A stretch of 60,000 bases of DNA from Adiantum capillus-veneris (Eukaryota > Streptophyta > Polypodiopsida > Polypodiales > Pteridaceae). The stretch spans positions 68,951,370 to 69,011,369 of the forward strand of contig CM043952.1 of the NCBI GenBank assembly GCA_014529385.2, in the 5' to 3' direction. Below, in pieces: positions 12,955 to 24,856 of the stretch. How positions within the stretch are numbered: position 1 is the stretch's first letter; the number at the start of each line of letters is the position of its first letter. The position numbers and the translations under genes were made by a program. The notes below the pieces were generated by a model. It had not been told where the DNA came from, searched no databases, and was given only the letters and a program-made list of their open reading frames with translations.

Positions 12955-13052
12955 CCAACTATCTCTAGCACAAACTATATATGCTATTACTTAAGCTTAA
13001 GGTCGTCTTGCTGAAAGTTGTCTACGCTTAGCAACTTTACTTTCCTCCTGCA

Positions 13053-14815
13053 ATGGATACTCCCATGAATGGTAAGTACCTTGCATAACAAGATGTCATT
13101 TGAGCTGTGATTACCTTGAGCATATGATATAGAGCATTGACTTGAGCATCTTTTCGTAGATGTTAGTTTGGATGATTCATTGTTTGAGCCTGAGCACATA
13201 GAAGCATCCTTCTTACACAAAGAGTCGCTTGGGACTGCGAAGTGTAACACTGGTGTTGATGTGTCACCTTTGGCTCGAAAGGATTGATCCACAGAGTCTT
13301 CTCCGCTTAGCAAAAAGCTTAGCCCAGAAGGAAAATTGAACAAAGCCTATTCTTTAGCTATAAAAAAAGCTTTGCTCTCAGTAAGAGGTAATCTCTCGCT
13401 GCTTTCTCTTAATTGGATTGAGTTCTTTACTCACACCAATTTTTATGTTTAGGTAAATCTTCTAAGTGCTTGGCAGATACCTCTTTTTCATCATCTCTGA
13501 TAAAAAAAAACAGATGAAGGACAAAACGAGCTCAATGATGAATCTTTCACTTCACAGTTGGCCATAACTCCTGCCTTAAGAAACCTAGCTATCTCCGAAT
13601 TGTCAGAGACTGCAAATTTCAGATTTGCTTTGGAAGGCAAATTGTTGTGTAAGTATGGTACTTACAAAATACCTAAGTCTAACTTTGGTAGATACATGCA
13701 TGCAGACCTTCTTGACAAGGAATCTCGCCATACTGTAACTTTTGTTGTGAGCGAGATATACCTCTCAGAGTTTATGGAAGCCTTTGCTGTTCATGATTAT
13801 GTGCGTAGAGAGGGCGCTTGTGTCAAAAGAGCTGTCGCGAAAGATGGTGGTAGTTGTTTGTGGGCCTTATATGCCGATGCAACCACTTTAGTTGTTAAGG
13901 CAAAGCCTTTCGAGTGCTGTCTCTACCTTTATCCAGAGCAGAAAATCAAAGAGTTGCTGTCCCAAAGTTCAAATGCTAGCGAGGTTGTGTCTACTGTTGC
14001 GTTCATTGTTGTCAAGATAGAGAATGCAACAAAGAGTGATGGCACTCCTAGTTTTCGATTGACTATTGCTGATGGGCTGTCGATAAGTGACCGAGCTAGT
14101 GTAAGTCTTGTACAAGCTTTGAGCAACTAGTTAGTATTTTTTTCTCATGTTTGTGTTTATGGCAGCTTCTCTTTGTTCCAACACGGCGCCTCGACTATCA
14201 GCTTATGTTGAATGAAGTCAAAGAAAAGGGATTTTACACTTGCGTTGCTCGTAACATCAACGTCTTCAAACACTTATCGAACACTCTAAGTGTTGTCGAT
14301 GCTACAATCTTATGTCCACTCCCTTCCTCGTTGGATGATCTCTTTCAAGAATACTTGCATAAGCAAGTTTCGAATTTAGGTTTTGGGAGGAAGGTAACTT
14401 TTGTGCTTGTGCATTGAACAAAATTCTGTTTCTTTTCTTATTGGTAAATGTTGAATTGGTAGGTGTTTGGGACTTTGGAGATTGTGAGTGTAAACAGCTT
14501 GGTTGTGGAGTTTTCTTGTGGTGCATGCAAAGGGCGAATTGTAAGTCGCAAAGCTAGCAATCCATTTTGCTACTCTTGTGGAAGACAATGTACAATCAAT
14601 AAGCAACCACTCTTACCTGCCAAATTATATCCTCAAGACGGAGAGGCTGTTGGTGTTATTTTACAAGGTGCTGTAGTTGACTCTGTGCTAGGATTCTCTC
14701 GTCCATTCTTGCATCTTTTCGAGCAAAACTTGGTGGAGTTAAAATCTTCGCTCCAACTTTAAGAAAGCTGGTTGGTTCACTATTGACAAGTCAGGGCAGG
14801 TGACTGCTTTTAGAG
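13053..14815 (+). pseudogene. RPA-like ssDNA-binding protein gene, spliced, degenerate
   Basis: This encodes an OB-fold protein of the RPA large-subunit type that accompanies plant Helitrons, presumed to coat single-stranded DNA during rolling-circle transposition. The likely first exon is 13053-13071 (ATG, donor GTAAGT). Exon 2 starts at 13160, a third at 13453, and further introns lie at about 14101-14164 and 14396-14461, all GT-AG. An OB-like block spans about 13560-13920 (GKLLCKYGTYK, YMHADLLDKES, VTFVVSEIYLSEF). A zinc-ribbon pair CGAC...CYSC lies at about 14518-14580, resembling the RPA70 DBD-C ribbon. Damage: in-frame TGA at 13285-13287, an A-tract frame slip at about 13501-13512, and another shift at about 14730. 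It lies directly upstream of the transposase remnant on the same strand. Confidence 0.65.
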
Positions 14816-14859
14816 TTGCTTAGTTGTATTTCTTCGTGTTGTACTAAACTTTTTGAAAT

Positions 14860-15800
14860 ATGGAAAGCAACCTCGTTTTGTGGGCAGATAGTAAAAGATT
14901 GTATGTTGATCCCATATTTAGTTTTAAATCTCCGGACAACAAAGATGTTTTGTTAATCCTACTACATCTTTTAAACTTGGGTATTTCGTTGCAATCTCTC
15001 GAGTCCAAACTTGTTGACATTATTGTAGATCAAATAGCATTTAAAAATGAACACATTTTGAAAATATGGATGCAGCCTTGGACTATCAATCATCAACCAC
15101 CTTCTTTTAATCAAAGAGAATTTATTTTCTCTCTCTTGGCTAGTCGACAATCATCGATGATGTTGAGTGTTGACTTGGTCAGCATGGTGTGCAAGATGTT
15201 TTCAGCAATGTGCAGACTATACTTTTACCGGGGAGAGGTTTTACGTGAAGTTCGTTTTTTTGGTGTCTTTGATTGTGCATCTTCATCCACTTTGCCAAAT
15301 CTTGTTGTGCTAAGCTTGCATGGTGATTTTTTATGGTTTCCTGGTGGATTTGACATTCCTAAACGTAAACGGTGTGTATGGAGTAAAGAGGCTACCTTTT
15401 CTCTAGCCACTCTTGTCGAAACCCATGATGTTGCAGTTCAACAAGTTGCATCTATCTTCTTGCAACTATATCCCAACACCTTTACCCTCAAGCAAGTTAC
15501 AACTAAAATTTACAATATGTCCAAGTCGTCTCGAATGCATCAAAGAATCTCTACTGTTTCACCTTGTAAAACTTCTCTATATGCAAAGATAGTTGAAGAT
15601 ACTCCTTCTTTTGATTGTGCCTCATGTGGTTCTCTCATGTTTCGTCAAAGTTTGCATGGTTTGTCAAAGGTACAGTTGTTACTTCTTAAGAAAATAAAGT
15701 CAATGGGCCTTGACGATAAGGTGCTACGAGTTTGTCACTTGTGCAAGGCTTCATTAAGAAAACATAAAGAACCAATGTTCTGCATTAGAAGAGAGATGGC
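14860..15800 (+). pseudogene. Helitron-type transposase, N-terminal part with zinc motif
   Basis: An open frame from ATG 14860 (the frame itself runs to 16008). The first 240 codons are unrecognised. From about 15600 it carries FDCASCG and, about 35 residues on, VCHLCKASL, a CXXC...CXXC arrangement like the cysteine-rich N-terminal (DUF6570-like) region of Helitron proteins of the animal/Helentron type. Shortly after KHKEPMFC the homology jumps to sequence that normally lies beyond the Rep nuclease. Rep motifs (the HUH histidine pair and tandem tyrosines) are not seen. Start choice is weak, since introns may join it to upstream exons. Confidence 0.6.
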
Positions 15801-15814
15801 TTTTAGTATGATTT

Positions 15815-16850
15815 TGTCGACATGCATATTACTACCGACAAGAATTTGTTGGATGAGTCTCTCAGAGGTGTGCAAACCCACCACCATCACAAAACATGCA
15901 AAAAACGGAAAAGTTTTTATCGGTTTGGTTTTCCACGATCACCCTCACGAGAAACTTTGGTTCTATATCCAATCACGGTGTCGTAAACAGAGAAGGAAGC
16001 ACTTTTAATCAATAAAAAACGCATTGACGATCAACTGCTTGTTCTTGGGCATGATTCGGAATCATCATATGATGAATGGTTGACCTCTTTGGGAATGACT
16101 GAAGAAGTGTACATTAAGTCCCTTTCGGTGGCCATCATAGAGCCAACACTACTCTTGAAAAGACATCCAAAGGACATTTACACAAACAATTTCAACAAAG
16201 AGCTATGTAGTCTATGGGATGCAAACATTGACATTCAATTCATATTCAATGGTCATGGCGTTGCTGCATATTGCACATCATATATGACAAAAAACGATTC
16301 AACTGCAAGCAAAACAATCAAGCACATATTGCAAGATTGCAAGAAAACAAACGTGCCAACGGTGGATCGATTGAGAAAAATTTGCAATGCTTTGATCAAT
16401 ACACAAGAGATGACATCACAACAAGCTACATATATTTCTCTTTCGTTGCCCTTGCATAGTGCTAGCAGATAATTTGCCTTTATTAATGCAGACTTCGAAA
16501 GCCAGTGTACATTGTTGTTGAAAAGAAGAGCTGCATTGAATACTTTTAATCCTGATGATACTAGCATTTTCTTTGATGATCTTGTCACAAAGTACACTCA
16601 TCGTCTAGATAACCTTGCACACATATGTTTGGCTGATTATGCAAGAAACTATCAATGTGTTCGTGATTATACTCGCAAGTCTAAGAAATCTAGGGTCATT
16701 CGATATGCTAACTTCAACCTAGAGAAAGATGCAGAGAAGCATTTCCATGAGCTTTGCTTACTCTTCCTCCCATTTACTGGCGATGAGAAAACCTTTGAGA
16801 GAAGTGTTGATTGTTGGAAAGACAAAAATATTACTGTGCAATTATAGATG
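15815..16850 (+). pseudogene. Helitron-type transposase, post-Rep region
   Basis: This segment continues the transposase across several frames. It holds HHHHKTCKK and YRFGFPRSP (about 15877-15950), then LLLKRHPKDIYTNNFN, WDANIDIQFIF and YCTSYMTK (about 16150-16290). These blocks are typical of the region between Rep and helicase in animal-type Helitron/Helentron proteins (CRFG.P, LKR....INNYN, W.ANMDIQ, Y..SY..K). Further conserved text follows at 16512-16847. An in-frame TAA at about 15984, another stop near 16470 and a shift near 16830 break it. It links the truncated N-terminus to the helicase. Confidence 0.7.
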
Positions 16851-17016
16851 AGAATCGTCAACAATATTCTAGCTTGAACTTGGTGCAACAAGCACTAAAA
16901 CACTCTCATTGCCCTCATCCTCAAGATCTGAGCATAATGAGTCATACAAATATGAGTTGGGCCTTGTTATTCAACCAAGCAAGCCCACCACAAGATCCTT
17001 ACCAACATTTTGAAAA

Positions 17017-18385
17017 TTGGCATTATGTAACGAGGAATATCACTCACTTGTGTCCAAGTTGAACATTGATCAACGCTCCCTTTTTGACGACATTATGCTT
17101 AGGAAGCGGCTGCAGCGAGCTCAACCAATCCATCTCTTCTTGACTGGGGGTGCGGGAAAGGGAAAAACTTTCACTTTGCAAGCAATTGTGCAAGGCCTGA
17201 TTCGTCACTACAATGCTTCTCTTGAATTAGATGTTGATCTTCCCTCAACATCGTTGATGTCATATACAGGAAAAGCAGCTTTCAACCTTGGAGGCACAAC
17301 AATTCACTCAGCATTGCGCTTGCCCCTTGTCTTCCAACCAAATGTTTCTCTTTCTTCTGAGAGCCTTGCCGAGCTCTCACAACTCAAGCTTGTTGTGTTT
17401 GATGAGGCTTCTTTGATTGGAAATAGGCTCTTGCGTATCATAGACACAAGGCTGCGGTCAATTAAGCACAATCACATAGAGCCATTCGGGGGTTTAGATG
17501 TCATCTTTTGTGGTGACTTGTGTCAAGCAAGCCCAGTTCGTGATTGTTGGATATTCAGCGAGCCACAAGATTCTGTGCAATTGCTCTCACCTTCGTTTTG
17601 GCTCACCCAAATAAAATGCCACGAGCTCACAAAAACAATGCGTCAATCAGACAATGACTTCATTGCCATTCTCAATAGAATTTGCAAAGCAAACCACACA
17701 AGTGAGGATTTGTTTCTCTTGAATACCAACCATCACGATGAAGCCTTTAACAAATTGACAACACCCCATTTATACTTCACCAATAACTTGAAGGACTCAC
17801 ATAATCGATTTGTTTTTGAAGAATTGCCTACTCACCCATACATATATAATCCGTGCGAGACACAACCACCATAAAACTTGTTCGAAAAACCTTGTTGTGC
17901 CAAACAACCCACAAAACACAGCAGGCTTGTCCTCAACCTTGGAGCTTAAAGCAAGAATGATTGTTGAGCTTTAATTGTGCTGGGAAAATTGATATTTTTG
18001 ATGGTCTTGTGAATGGCGCTGATGGAATTCTGAAACTCGTAGAAAGCAGAGCTAACTGTCTTGTTGCATGGATAGCCTTTTTTGATTCCTCAACAGGCTC
18101 CAAACAACGACACATGAACCAACACCTTAATACCAGTTCCATTAACCCTCAGTGGACACCAATTTTTCAAACAACGAAAGAATTTCAAGTTGGTAAAAAT
18201 GCATTGAGCACTGTCTCCCGAACTCAATTTCCAATATAAGCAGCGAATGCATGCACTATCCATAGGTCGCAAGGCTTGACAATGAGCATAGTAGCCTTTG
18301 ATCCAACATCAATAAACTCACATGGATTGGTCTACACAGCTCTTTCCCGCATCAAAGATCCATCAAACCTCCACATTCTCAATCT
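17017..18385 (+). pseudogene. PIF1-like DNA helicase domain of Helitron transposase
   Basis: This is a superfamily 1B helicase that would unwind donor DNA during rolling-circle transposition in the nucleus. Motif I (LTGGAGKGKT) is at about 17139-17168, Walker B (VVFDEAS) at about 17393, and FCGDLCQASPV at about 17506. The conserved C-terminal blocks DIFDGLVNGADGIL (about 17990), WTPIF (about 18155), IHRSQGLTM (about 18258) and VYTALSRI (about 18330) complete the domain. All NTPase motifs are present, but frameshifts or stops near 17875, 17975 and 18237 split it. It is fused at the C-terminus to an endonuclease domain. Confidence 0.85.
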
Positions 18386-18479
18386 GATTCATCCAACTCA
18401 AATCAAAGTCGACAAAATTGTGCTTGATGAACTTGAATGCCTTAACAATGAAGCCAAATGGGAATATTTCACAAAATTT

Positions 18480-19121
18480 CCATTCGCATACAAACACACA
18501 CATCATATCATTCAATCGTTGAACATCGTTTCTAGTCACAAATACCTCAGACATATCAAAGAGGATTTGAATTTTACAAGTTCTGACATTTTGTGCCTTC
18601 AAGAAACAAAGAAAACAAATCCTTCCAATGATCTTGCACCAGAGTTTCATCATGTCCATCACCACAACAAAATTGGTGTTTCAATCTACTACAAGCCTAG
18701 TATACAGCTCCACTCTGCAAACACACTGCTAGCTCCAGGGATAGAAATCATTCAAGTTATATTAGCCATCCATGAACACCTTGATTGGGAAATCATATGC
18801 GTGTACAAATCACCGAACACATCTCCAACCGCATTGGTGACACAACTCTATCCCTTGCTGCAACAATCCAATCCTACACGAATGAGTGTCATCATGGGAG
18901 ATTTTAATGTAGACAATGAGCCCACAAACAATCAATATCATTACTTGGAGGAGAAGCTCCAAGCACATGGCTACACACAACAAATCCATGATGTAACCAA
19001 TGTGTACAACTCAAAACTCGATCATGTTTGGATTAAAAATCCCCCTACATCATTCATCACAGGCACACGATTTTGCTTCTGGTCCGATCATTCATCCACA
19101 CATCTAATGATTCCTAAATAA
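18480..19121 (+). CDS. C-terminal EEP endonuclease domain of Helentron-like transposase
   Basis: This lies in the same open frame as the last helicase motif (frame 18276-19121). The motifs fit an endonuclease/exonuclease/phosphatase fold in order: LNIVSSH, LCLQETK (catalytic Glu, about 18595), VYKSPN, MGDFNVD (about 18895), LDHVW (about 19018) and WSDHSSTHL (about 19080), with a stop at 19119-19121. All expected metal and catalytic residues can be seen. A C-terminal EEP nuclease marks Helentron/Helitron2-type proteins. Canonical plant Helitrons have RPA genes but lack this domain. The segment is open, though the upstream protein is broken. Confidence 0.8.
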   Translation, partial: PFAYKHTHHIIQSLNIVSSHKYLRHIKEDLNFTSSDILCLQETKKTNPSNDLAPEFHHVHHHNKIGVSIYYKPSIQLHSANTLLAPGIEIIQVILAIHEHLDWEIICVYKSPNTSPTALVTQLYPLLQQSNPTRMSVIMGDFNVDNEPTNNQYHYLEEKLQAHGYTQQIHDVTNVYNSKLDHVWIKNPPTSFITGTRFCFWSDHSSTHLMIPK

Positions 19122-19369
19122 TTCTAATACCTCCCTCCCTTCCTCCCTTCATCTCTCTCTTCCCTCATCCTCTCCACAAAAAGAAACCATGTTTCCATAT
19201 TCTATGCCTGCCTTTATCCTAAGAAGCTACCACTTTGCTACTCTTTAATCCTTCATCGAAGTCAACATTCTATGATGTAATCTGAATATCACTTTCTTTA
19301 TGGATCAATGTGACCTCCATTCTTGTAGTTTTGTGTTCCCATTTCATGTTCTTAATTCGTTTCATGTAT

Positions 19370-19452
19370 TGGCAAGCCTTGTGATTTTATCACTTGTTCC
19401 TAATGAAAAAGGAGTTTGTTTTAAAAAAATCTACAATTTTTAGATTGGACGA
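19370..19452 (+). repeat. Hairpin module 1, candidate rolling-circle element 3' end
   Basis: GTGATTTTATCAC at 19381-19393 is a 5-bp-stem palindrome followed by ACTTG, then CTAATGAAAAAGG, a TTTTAAAA-type run and ATTGGA. The arrangement recurs at 22631-22715 and, more loosely, at about 25178-25215. It lies 260 bp after the endonuclease stop, where a Helitron/Helentron terminal hairpin is expected. The exact terminus is not resolved. Confidence 0.5.
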
Positions 19453-22400
19453 TAGAGATGGTGGTAATTATTTATGGAGATGATATGTAAAAAGAATGAT
19501 GGTATATCTGATGGTAAGATATTCTCCGCTAGTCCTATGGATATAAAGCCCCTTTCCACGTTGGAAACCACCTCTGGGTATGATGGCAAATGAATGATAG
19601 TTTGTGTGAGCAAAGAGAGAGAGGCACTTTGTCGAGCTTATTCTTTCAACCCTCTCAGTCTCTCGACTTTTCGCTTGAGTCTCCATGCATGATTCCCTTT
19701 CTCTCTCTAGCTGGAGCGCTCCTCCTCCCCCATAGTGCTTCGATGCCAAGCTCATTGCAATGTCCCAGACCAACGCCTGTAGTTCACCGGCTCCTGGCAC
19801 AGGCTGATTTGCCTTCTACTGTGCCCGCTTCAATACAGCCTACTGGCCTGCGCTATGTCTCAGTACTGGTCTATACATCCACCAGCCATGCAACCCCTTT
19901 CAACTGCTCTATTGTTAATGCCCTTCCTTCACCTCATCTTTCTCCGCTCTCTGCCCGAGTCCACTTGATGTAAACAACCCCTCCCTACCTGCCGCTAACA
20001 ACAACAATGCTCCTCTTTTGATCAACCTTTGGTCCATAGCTGCTACGCACTACAAGAAAGCAAGAGCAGTAGTTGTGGTTTATGGGAAGCTTGCTCATGT
20101 ATGACATGGAGTCTTTGAGGAATATTAGTGGATCTGTGCTTGGAATTTTTGGTGATAAGGACTGCTTCCTACCACAACACCTATTTGCTAATGCTTGCGG
20201 CCATGTTGTGTTACCAACAAAGCTCTAGAGCCGGCCCCCTTTTCCCCCGCCTTCAAGCACTATCAATACTTGCATTCACTACTGTGTCGCCCTTGCACGC
20301 CACTGTGAAGCCCTGTTGAACTATTTGGTATGCCCCTGTTGTGCATTCATCGTGCCGCCCAACCGGCATCCCAACTACTCTTGGATCGCCTTAGCCACTC
20401 TACAATCCATGTTACCCATTTTAGCCATGTGCTTCCTGCATGCCTTGACACCTCTAAGCTACAGCTCCGCCAGTGCTACCTAGTCCACCACCCCTTTTGT
20501 GTCACTGATCCACTATCCAAAGATGCGAGCTTGCAAAGAGGCTATTTTTCAAGAAATCAAAATCAAAGCATCTAGTTCCTAGAGTAATTGCAACTCCGTG
20601 CTTTTAGATATGTTTTCTGGCAAGTATCTACATTTGTTTGCACCTTGATTTGGCAGAGAACAATGTTGAGCAGCTAGGGGTTTGTCTCGAAGAGTCTTTC
20701 TGTAACTTACGCTCAAAAAATGCCTTTGTTACTATAGATTTAGTTGTCCTGATGAATATCACAATTTCACGTCTCCCCATTGCAAGCTTTTTGTGCACAA
20801 AATTGAGGCCAAATAGCCCCATTTTTTTATGGACTCCTTGCATGCAGACTTGAATATAATTGTACTTGGCATTGTAGATTTGTGCTCTAGGGACAAAGGA
20901 TATTGCATACCTTCCCGACAATGTTTTAATCTTGTAGACCTTTATACTGTAGGCATGCAAGGAGTCCATACCAAAATATTCAGTCAAGTACCTCTCAAAT
21001 GCTGTAAAGCTCCTAAATTCAAGTCCATATATAGAAGTTTTTTGCTTTGTTTACCTTGTTCCTTGTCTATTTTTGTTCCAACCACAGTTCTCATGGATGC
21101 TTGCATCAAAACTGGACAAAATCTAACCACGAAACTCTAGTTTTGCATAGCTTTTGTTTCTCAAAATTGTCCTCCCTATTGACAACACCCTTGTTGATGT
21201 CTCGTAGACCCCTTGGTGTTTATAGCTGGTTTTCAAGCATCATATTACCTATCTTCCTGCATCCCCACTATGATACTATCCCTCACCCTATTTGGACACA
21301 ACACAAGCTTGCATCTTGTGTTGACTAAATTTCCAAATCTTGTCATCCTCAGTCCCTAGAATATGTGTAAAATAGAATGCCCACAAAAGCTATTTAAATC
21401 CTCTTTCAATGTATGATCCCTATTTGTTGTATTTTGGTGCAAGGTATGGCCAGGTAGCAACAGTGTGACAACTCTAGAGAGTAAGCATCAACATGTGCAT
21501 CAAATGAAAAAGGGTATGTTTCACTAGTGAATAGTGAGTGAAGTTGATGCAAAATAAAAGACAAATTCTTATGGACTGGATGGATTCATGTAAGTGAATT
21601 GAAGATATCGTAAGATACATGGGTGAGCTATTTACTTTGTACTACTCATTTCTCGACCTTGAGGCTACTAGTGACTAAAGCAATTATCAGATGGTAGGAG
21701 GAGAGTATCCTCGGAGAATTGTAGCGAGATTTCTCCATGAGCTAGAACATGCTTATGGTTAGAATACTTGAGTACCTTGTGGATGTAATATGCTTGAAAA
21801 CATCTTACTATCCTTGGGATGACTTGCAATAAATATGTATATGGACTCTCAAGAACTCATCTTTTGGTGTGTGCTTTATCGGGAGTTCTAAAACCTTATC
21901 TGTGTTTTAAGCAAGTCTTGCAAAAAGTGAATTTGTAGTAAAGTAGCATGTAAATTCGTGCATGCCACAAATTCCCATGAAAACTCAATGACTCTAGTGT
22001 AAGTGAAGTGTAAATCTAGAAGCAAAAGGTGATGGTTGATGGGTGTCGGTGTGTTGTTTACCCCAACTTAACAGTCAAGAGGAAGGCTACGATAGGGCTC
22101 GTGTCTAGGTAGCTCAAGCCTATTCTAGTTCTCTTGAGCATTGGTTGTCTGGCGATCATAGGGTGGCATCCTATATCAACCAATGTATTTGGTAGTTGTA
22201 TCTAGGGTGGCTTGGCAGGAGCATGGCTTCCTATGTAAGCTTTTTTTATTGTATGTACACTCACTATTGTGAGTTTGGGGGAAACAATCCCATCAAAATG
22301 AAGAAATGTGATTGCAATGTTTTCTCTAGAGATAATTCTTGCAAACTATTATGTCTTAGGGTTGTGGATGTTTGTGTTTGGATGCTTTGCAAGATTTATT

Positions 22401-22630
22401 CTTTTATGGGAAGGCGAGTGCCGATAGCCCCATGGTTTGTCCACATTGGTCTCAACTCATGGTTCTTCTTTGAGTATGTTGATGTAGTTTGATTATCTCT
22501 TGCTAACTTGCTCAAGCTTTTTGCACGTTCTCTTTAAAGAAAGATCGCACTTACATTGGTTTCTCCCATTCTTGCACTAAAGCTCGCTATTAATTAAACT
22601 CTTTTGCTTTGGTGTTTGCATCACTTAAGT
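19453..22630 (+). other. Rolling-circle unit B: non-coding or captured DNA
   Basis: About 3.2 kb between hairpin modules 1 and 2. Small ORFs (for example 19590-19973 and 20330-20575) have no recognisable domain. Composition resembles fragmented host exons and introns. A foldback at 20829-20969 is listed separately. It is tentatively a non-autonomous rolling-circle element or captured DNA. Confidence 0.4.
20829..20969. repeat. Foldback with perfect 17-bp inverted arms
   Basis: ATGGACTCCTTGCATGC (20829-20845) is the exact reverse complement of 20953-20969. The 107-bp loop and both outer flanks show weaker residual complementarity. This could be a decayed foldback element or a small-RNA precursor-like hairpin. 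Confidence 0.7.
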
Positions 22631-22715
22631 CGCAGGCCTGGTGATTTTATCACTTGTTTGCTAATGAAAAAGGGGAATATTTTTAAAACAATTGCACATT
22701 TTTTCTATTGGATGA
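22631..22715 (+). repeat. Hairpin module 2, candidate rolling-circle element 3' end
   Basis: GTGATTTTATCAC at 22641-22653, followed by ACTTGTTTGCTAATGAAAAAGG and a TTTTTAAAA run. It is clearly homologous to module 1 over about 80 bp. It is preceded by GCAGGCC. Confidence 0.55.
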
Positions 22716-22892
22716 GGCAGATAGAGCACACTCATGACAGAGACAAACTTGAATGATGAAAAAGAGACTTTTCATTGAAGACAGAAACATGTAAAGGCAA
22801 TGATGAAAATTCGATTATGAGTAGAGTAAGATATTGGAATTTACACCATTCTATAAAGAAATCGGATTTCTCACTGCGTCCAACCTGTCGCG

Positions 22893-22894
<2 letters not shown>

Positions 22895-22926
<32 letters not shown>
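22895..22926 (+). repeat. (AG)n microsatellite
   Basis: Pure AG run of 16 units. Confidence 0.9.
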
Positions 22927-22931
<5 letters not shown>

Positions 22932-23056
22932 CTAGAGAGCTCTCTGTTATTCTTTTTGAGATCAGCGTGGCCTGCCCGACTTAATGGCCTGCTGCTTGGA
23001 TACCAACATAGAGCTGTCGACCATGCCTATTCCCAGCTATCGAAACCAGCACGATC

Positions 23057-23059
<3 letters not shown>

Positions 23060-23106
<47 letters not shown>
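23060..23106 (+). repeat. (GA)n microsatellite
   Basis: Pure GA run of about 23 units. Confidence 0.9.
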
Positions 23107-23113
<7 letters not shown>

Positions 23114-24815
23114 GCCTCCGTGAGCAAACGAACGAGACAGAGAGAAGGGGAGAGATCAGCCTTCTCTGCGACACTGTGAGTTAAAAGCCTTATAAGTAGA
23201 GACCGGCTTCCATATTCAGCACATCAGCGCTGTCTCAATCCCATCCGAGTTCGTGGCTGCTTACAAGCTTCCCCCACTCTCTATAGCTGCTCCTCGGCCA
23301 TTGTTGCGCCATTCTTGGCTTGCCGGAGGTCACGAGGTCATCATCAACCTCACGCTACACCCTCAAGCAGCAGGGGTAGATGTGGACCTATTTCACCAGA
23401 TTGAGAAGTAAGCTTGCTTTTCCAAATTAGCTGGCTTTACCTGCTCCGGTGGAGTCACAGTCGCAACCTCAAAACAATTTTGCCGCTTCAGCACAGCGAG
23501 TCGTGCTCCAGCAATAGATCTCCTGAGTGGTGAGTCATTTGTAGGTCCAACTGAATCGCCTCCCTAAGTTGACATTTGAGAATAGTTCAAATCAAAGTTT
23601 TCCATTTAAACTTGCCCTAAAAGCCGTCATTTGTTGTAAATTATCTTGTTCAATTCAGATTTCGTACTAGATTCATCATGGTCAAGGTCGCTTTGCACTT
23701 GCAGCAGCTACGATTTTATGTATCACCAAGATATAAAAATTATGTTCCGAGTGTTTTTTTTCTTTCTGGTCTACAGGAGTGTATTATGATCTGTACAGTC
23801 ATTAATGGGGAATGAACTGTTCCAGAATGTCGGTGTTTTGCACCTTTGGGGACTTCAAGAGTTCACGACCTGGTACCATATTGGCGTGAGAGAGAGAGAG
23901 AGAGAGAATTTGGTTATCCCAGTTCCCTCTTGAGTAAGAGGTTTAGAGTTCAAAACTTGTCTGATAGATCTTTGCCGTCAACTGTTGGGATTGTTCCCAC
24001 AGATGTCTCCTTCTTCTTCTTCTTCTTCTTCTTCTTATTCACACACACACTTAACATCCTAGGAACAATCTTGAGAGATCTCAAAGATCTTTCTATAAAG
24101 TCTTGAGTTTAAGATCTCTTCTTATTCAACGGTGGGTGATAGGTAGGTCATTCTAGTTTCCTCTTTTTATTCACATTTAGTAATGCTCACCACTGTTGCT
24201 ACCTCCAGCCCTATGACAACCATTTCCAGCTCTCGTCGCTATGCCCTTTTCCCATCCCGCTCTTGGATTGTGCTACCACTATGCGCGACTTGCTGTTAGT
24301 GCCACCTTTGCCTTGTCAGCATTTATTGCCTGGTTGGTATCATCTCTTTTCCCTCCTCAAGCTTGTGTTTGCTGCTCCTGGCTGCAGTATGACATTGCCC
24401 ATGTCTGTGGCCATGTACTTTTGGTGTTCCATTGGCCCTTTTTCACAGCATGAGGGAGTGCTGGTGTGCTTGTGTTGCACTTACCTATCTTCATCTGCCT
24501 TCAACTAGGAAAGAATGTTAGAAACAGAGAATGCACGTGCACTGGTTATGCCGGGTTTCAGCATCCACTTTACCATTGTCGTCTTCCAACACGGTCGCTT
24601 CTTTGGACGCCTCAGTGGTGGCTGCACTCGACCGTGGAGCTTTTGTTGTTGCTTTGGTTTGCTTTCTTCTGATAGGGTGATTTCTTTTCTTCTATTGGTC
24701 TCCTTGGCGTGTTTCTTTCTTATTTTTTCTTTGATTGATTTGTGTGGTGGCGTTTGTGTGTTTGTTAGTCTTGATGAAATATGGAGCTAGCACAGCTGTA
24801 AGGTAGGAAGAGTCG

Positions 24816-24818
<3 letters not shown>

Positions 24819-24853
<35 letters not shown>
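24819..24853 (+). repeat. (TC)n microsatellite
   Basis: Pure TC run of about 17 units. ORFs with Arg-Glu repeats over it are artefacts. Confidence 0.9.

Positions 24854-24856
<3 letters not shown>

Noticed and set aside
12987-13343. 118-codon minus-strand ORF
   Set aside because: It is antisense to spliced exons of the RPA-like gene with good GT-AG sites, so the + strand reading is preferred.
20628-20987. 119-codon minus-strand ORF over the foldback
   Set aside because: Part of it is simply the inverted arms translated twice, and no domain is recognisable.
24241-24790. Hydrophobic ORFs suggesting a membrane protein
   Set aside because: Three overlapping frames are equally hydrophobic because of T-rich DNA, and no start context or domain is seen.
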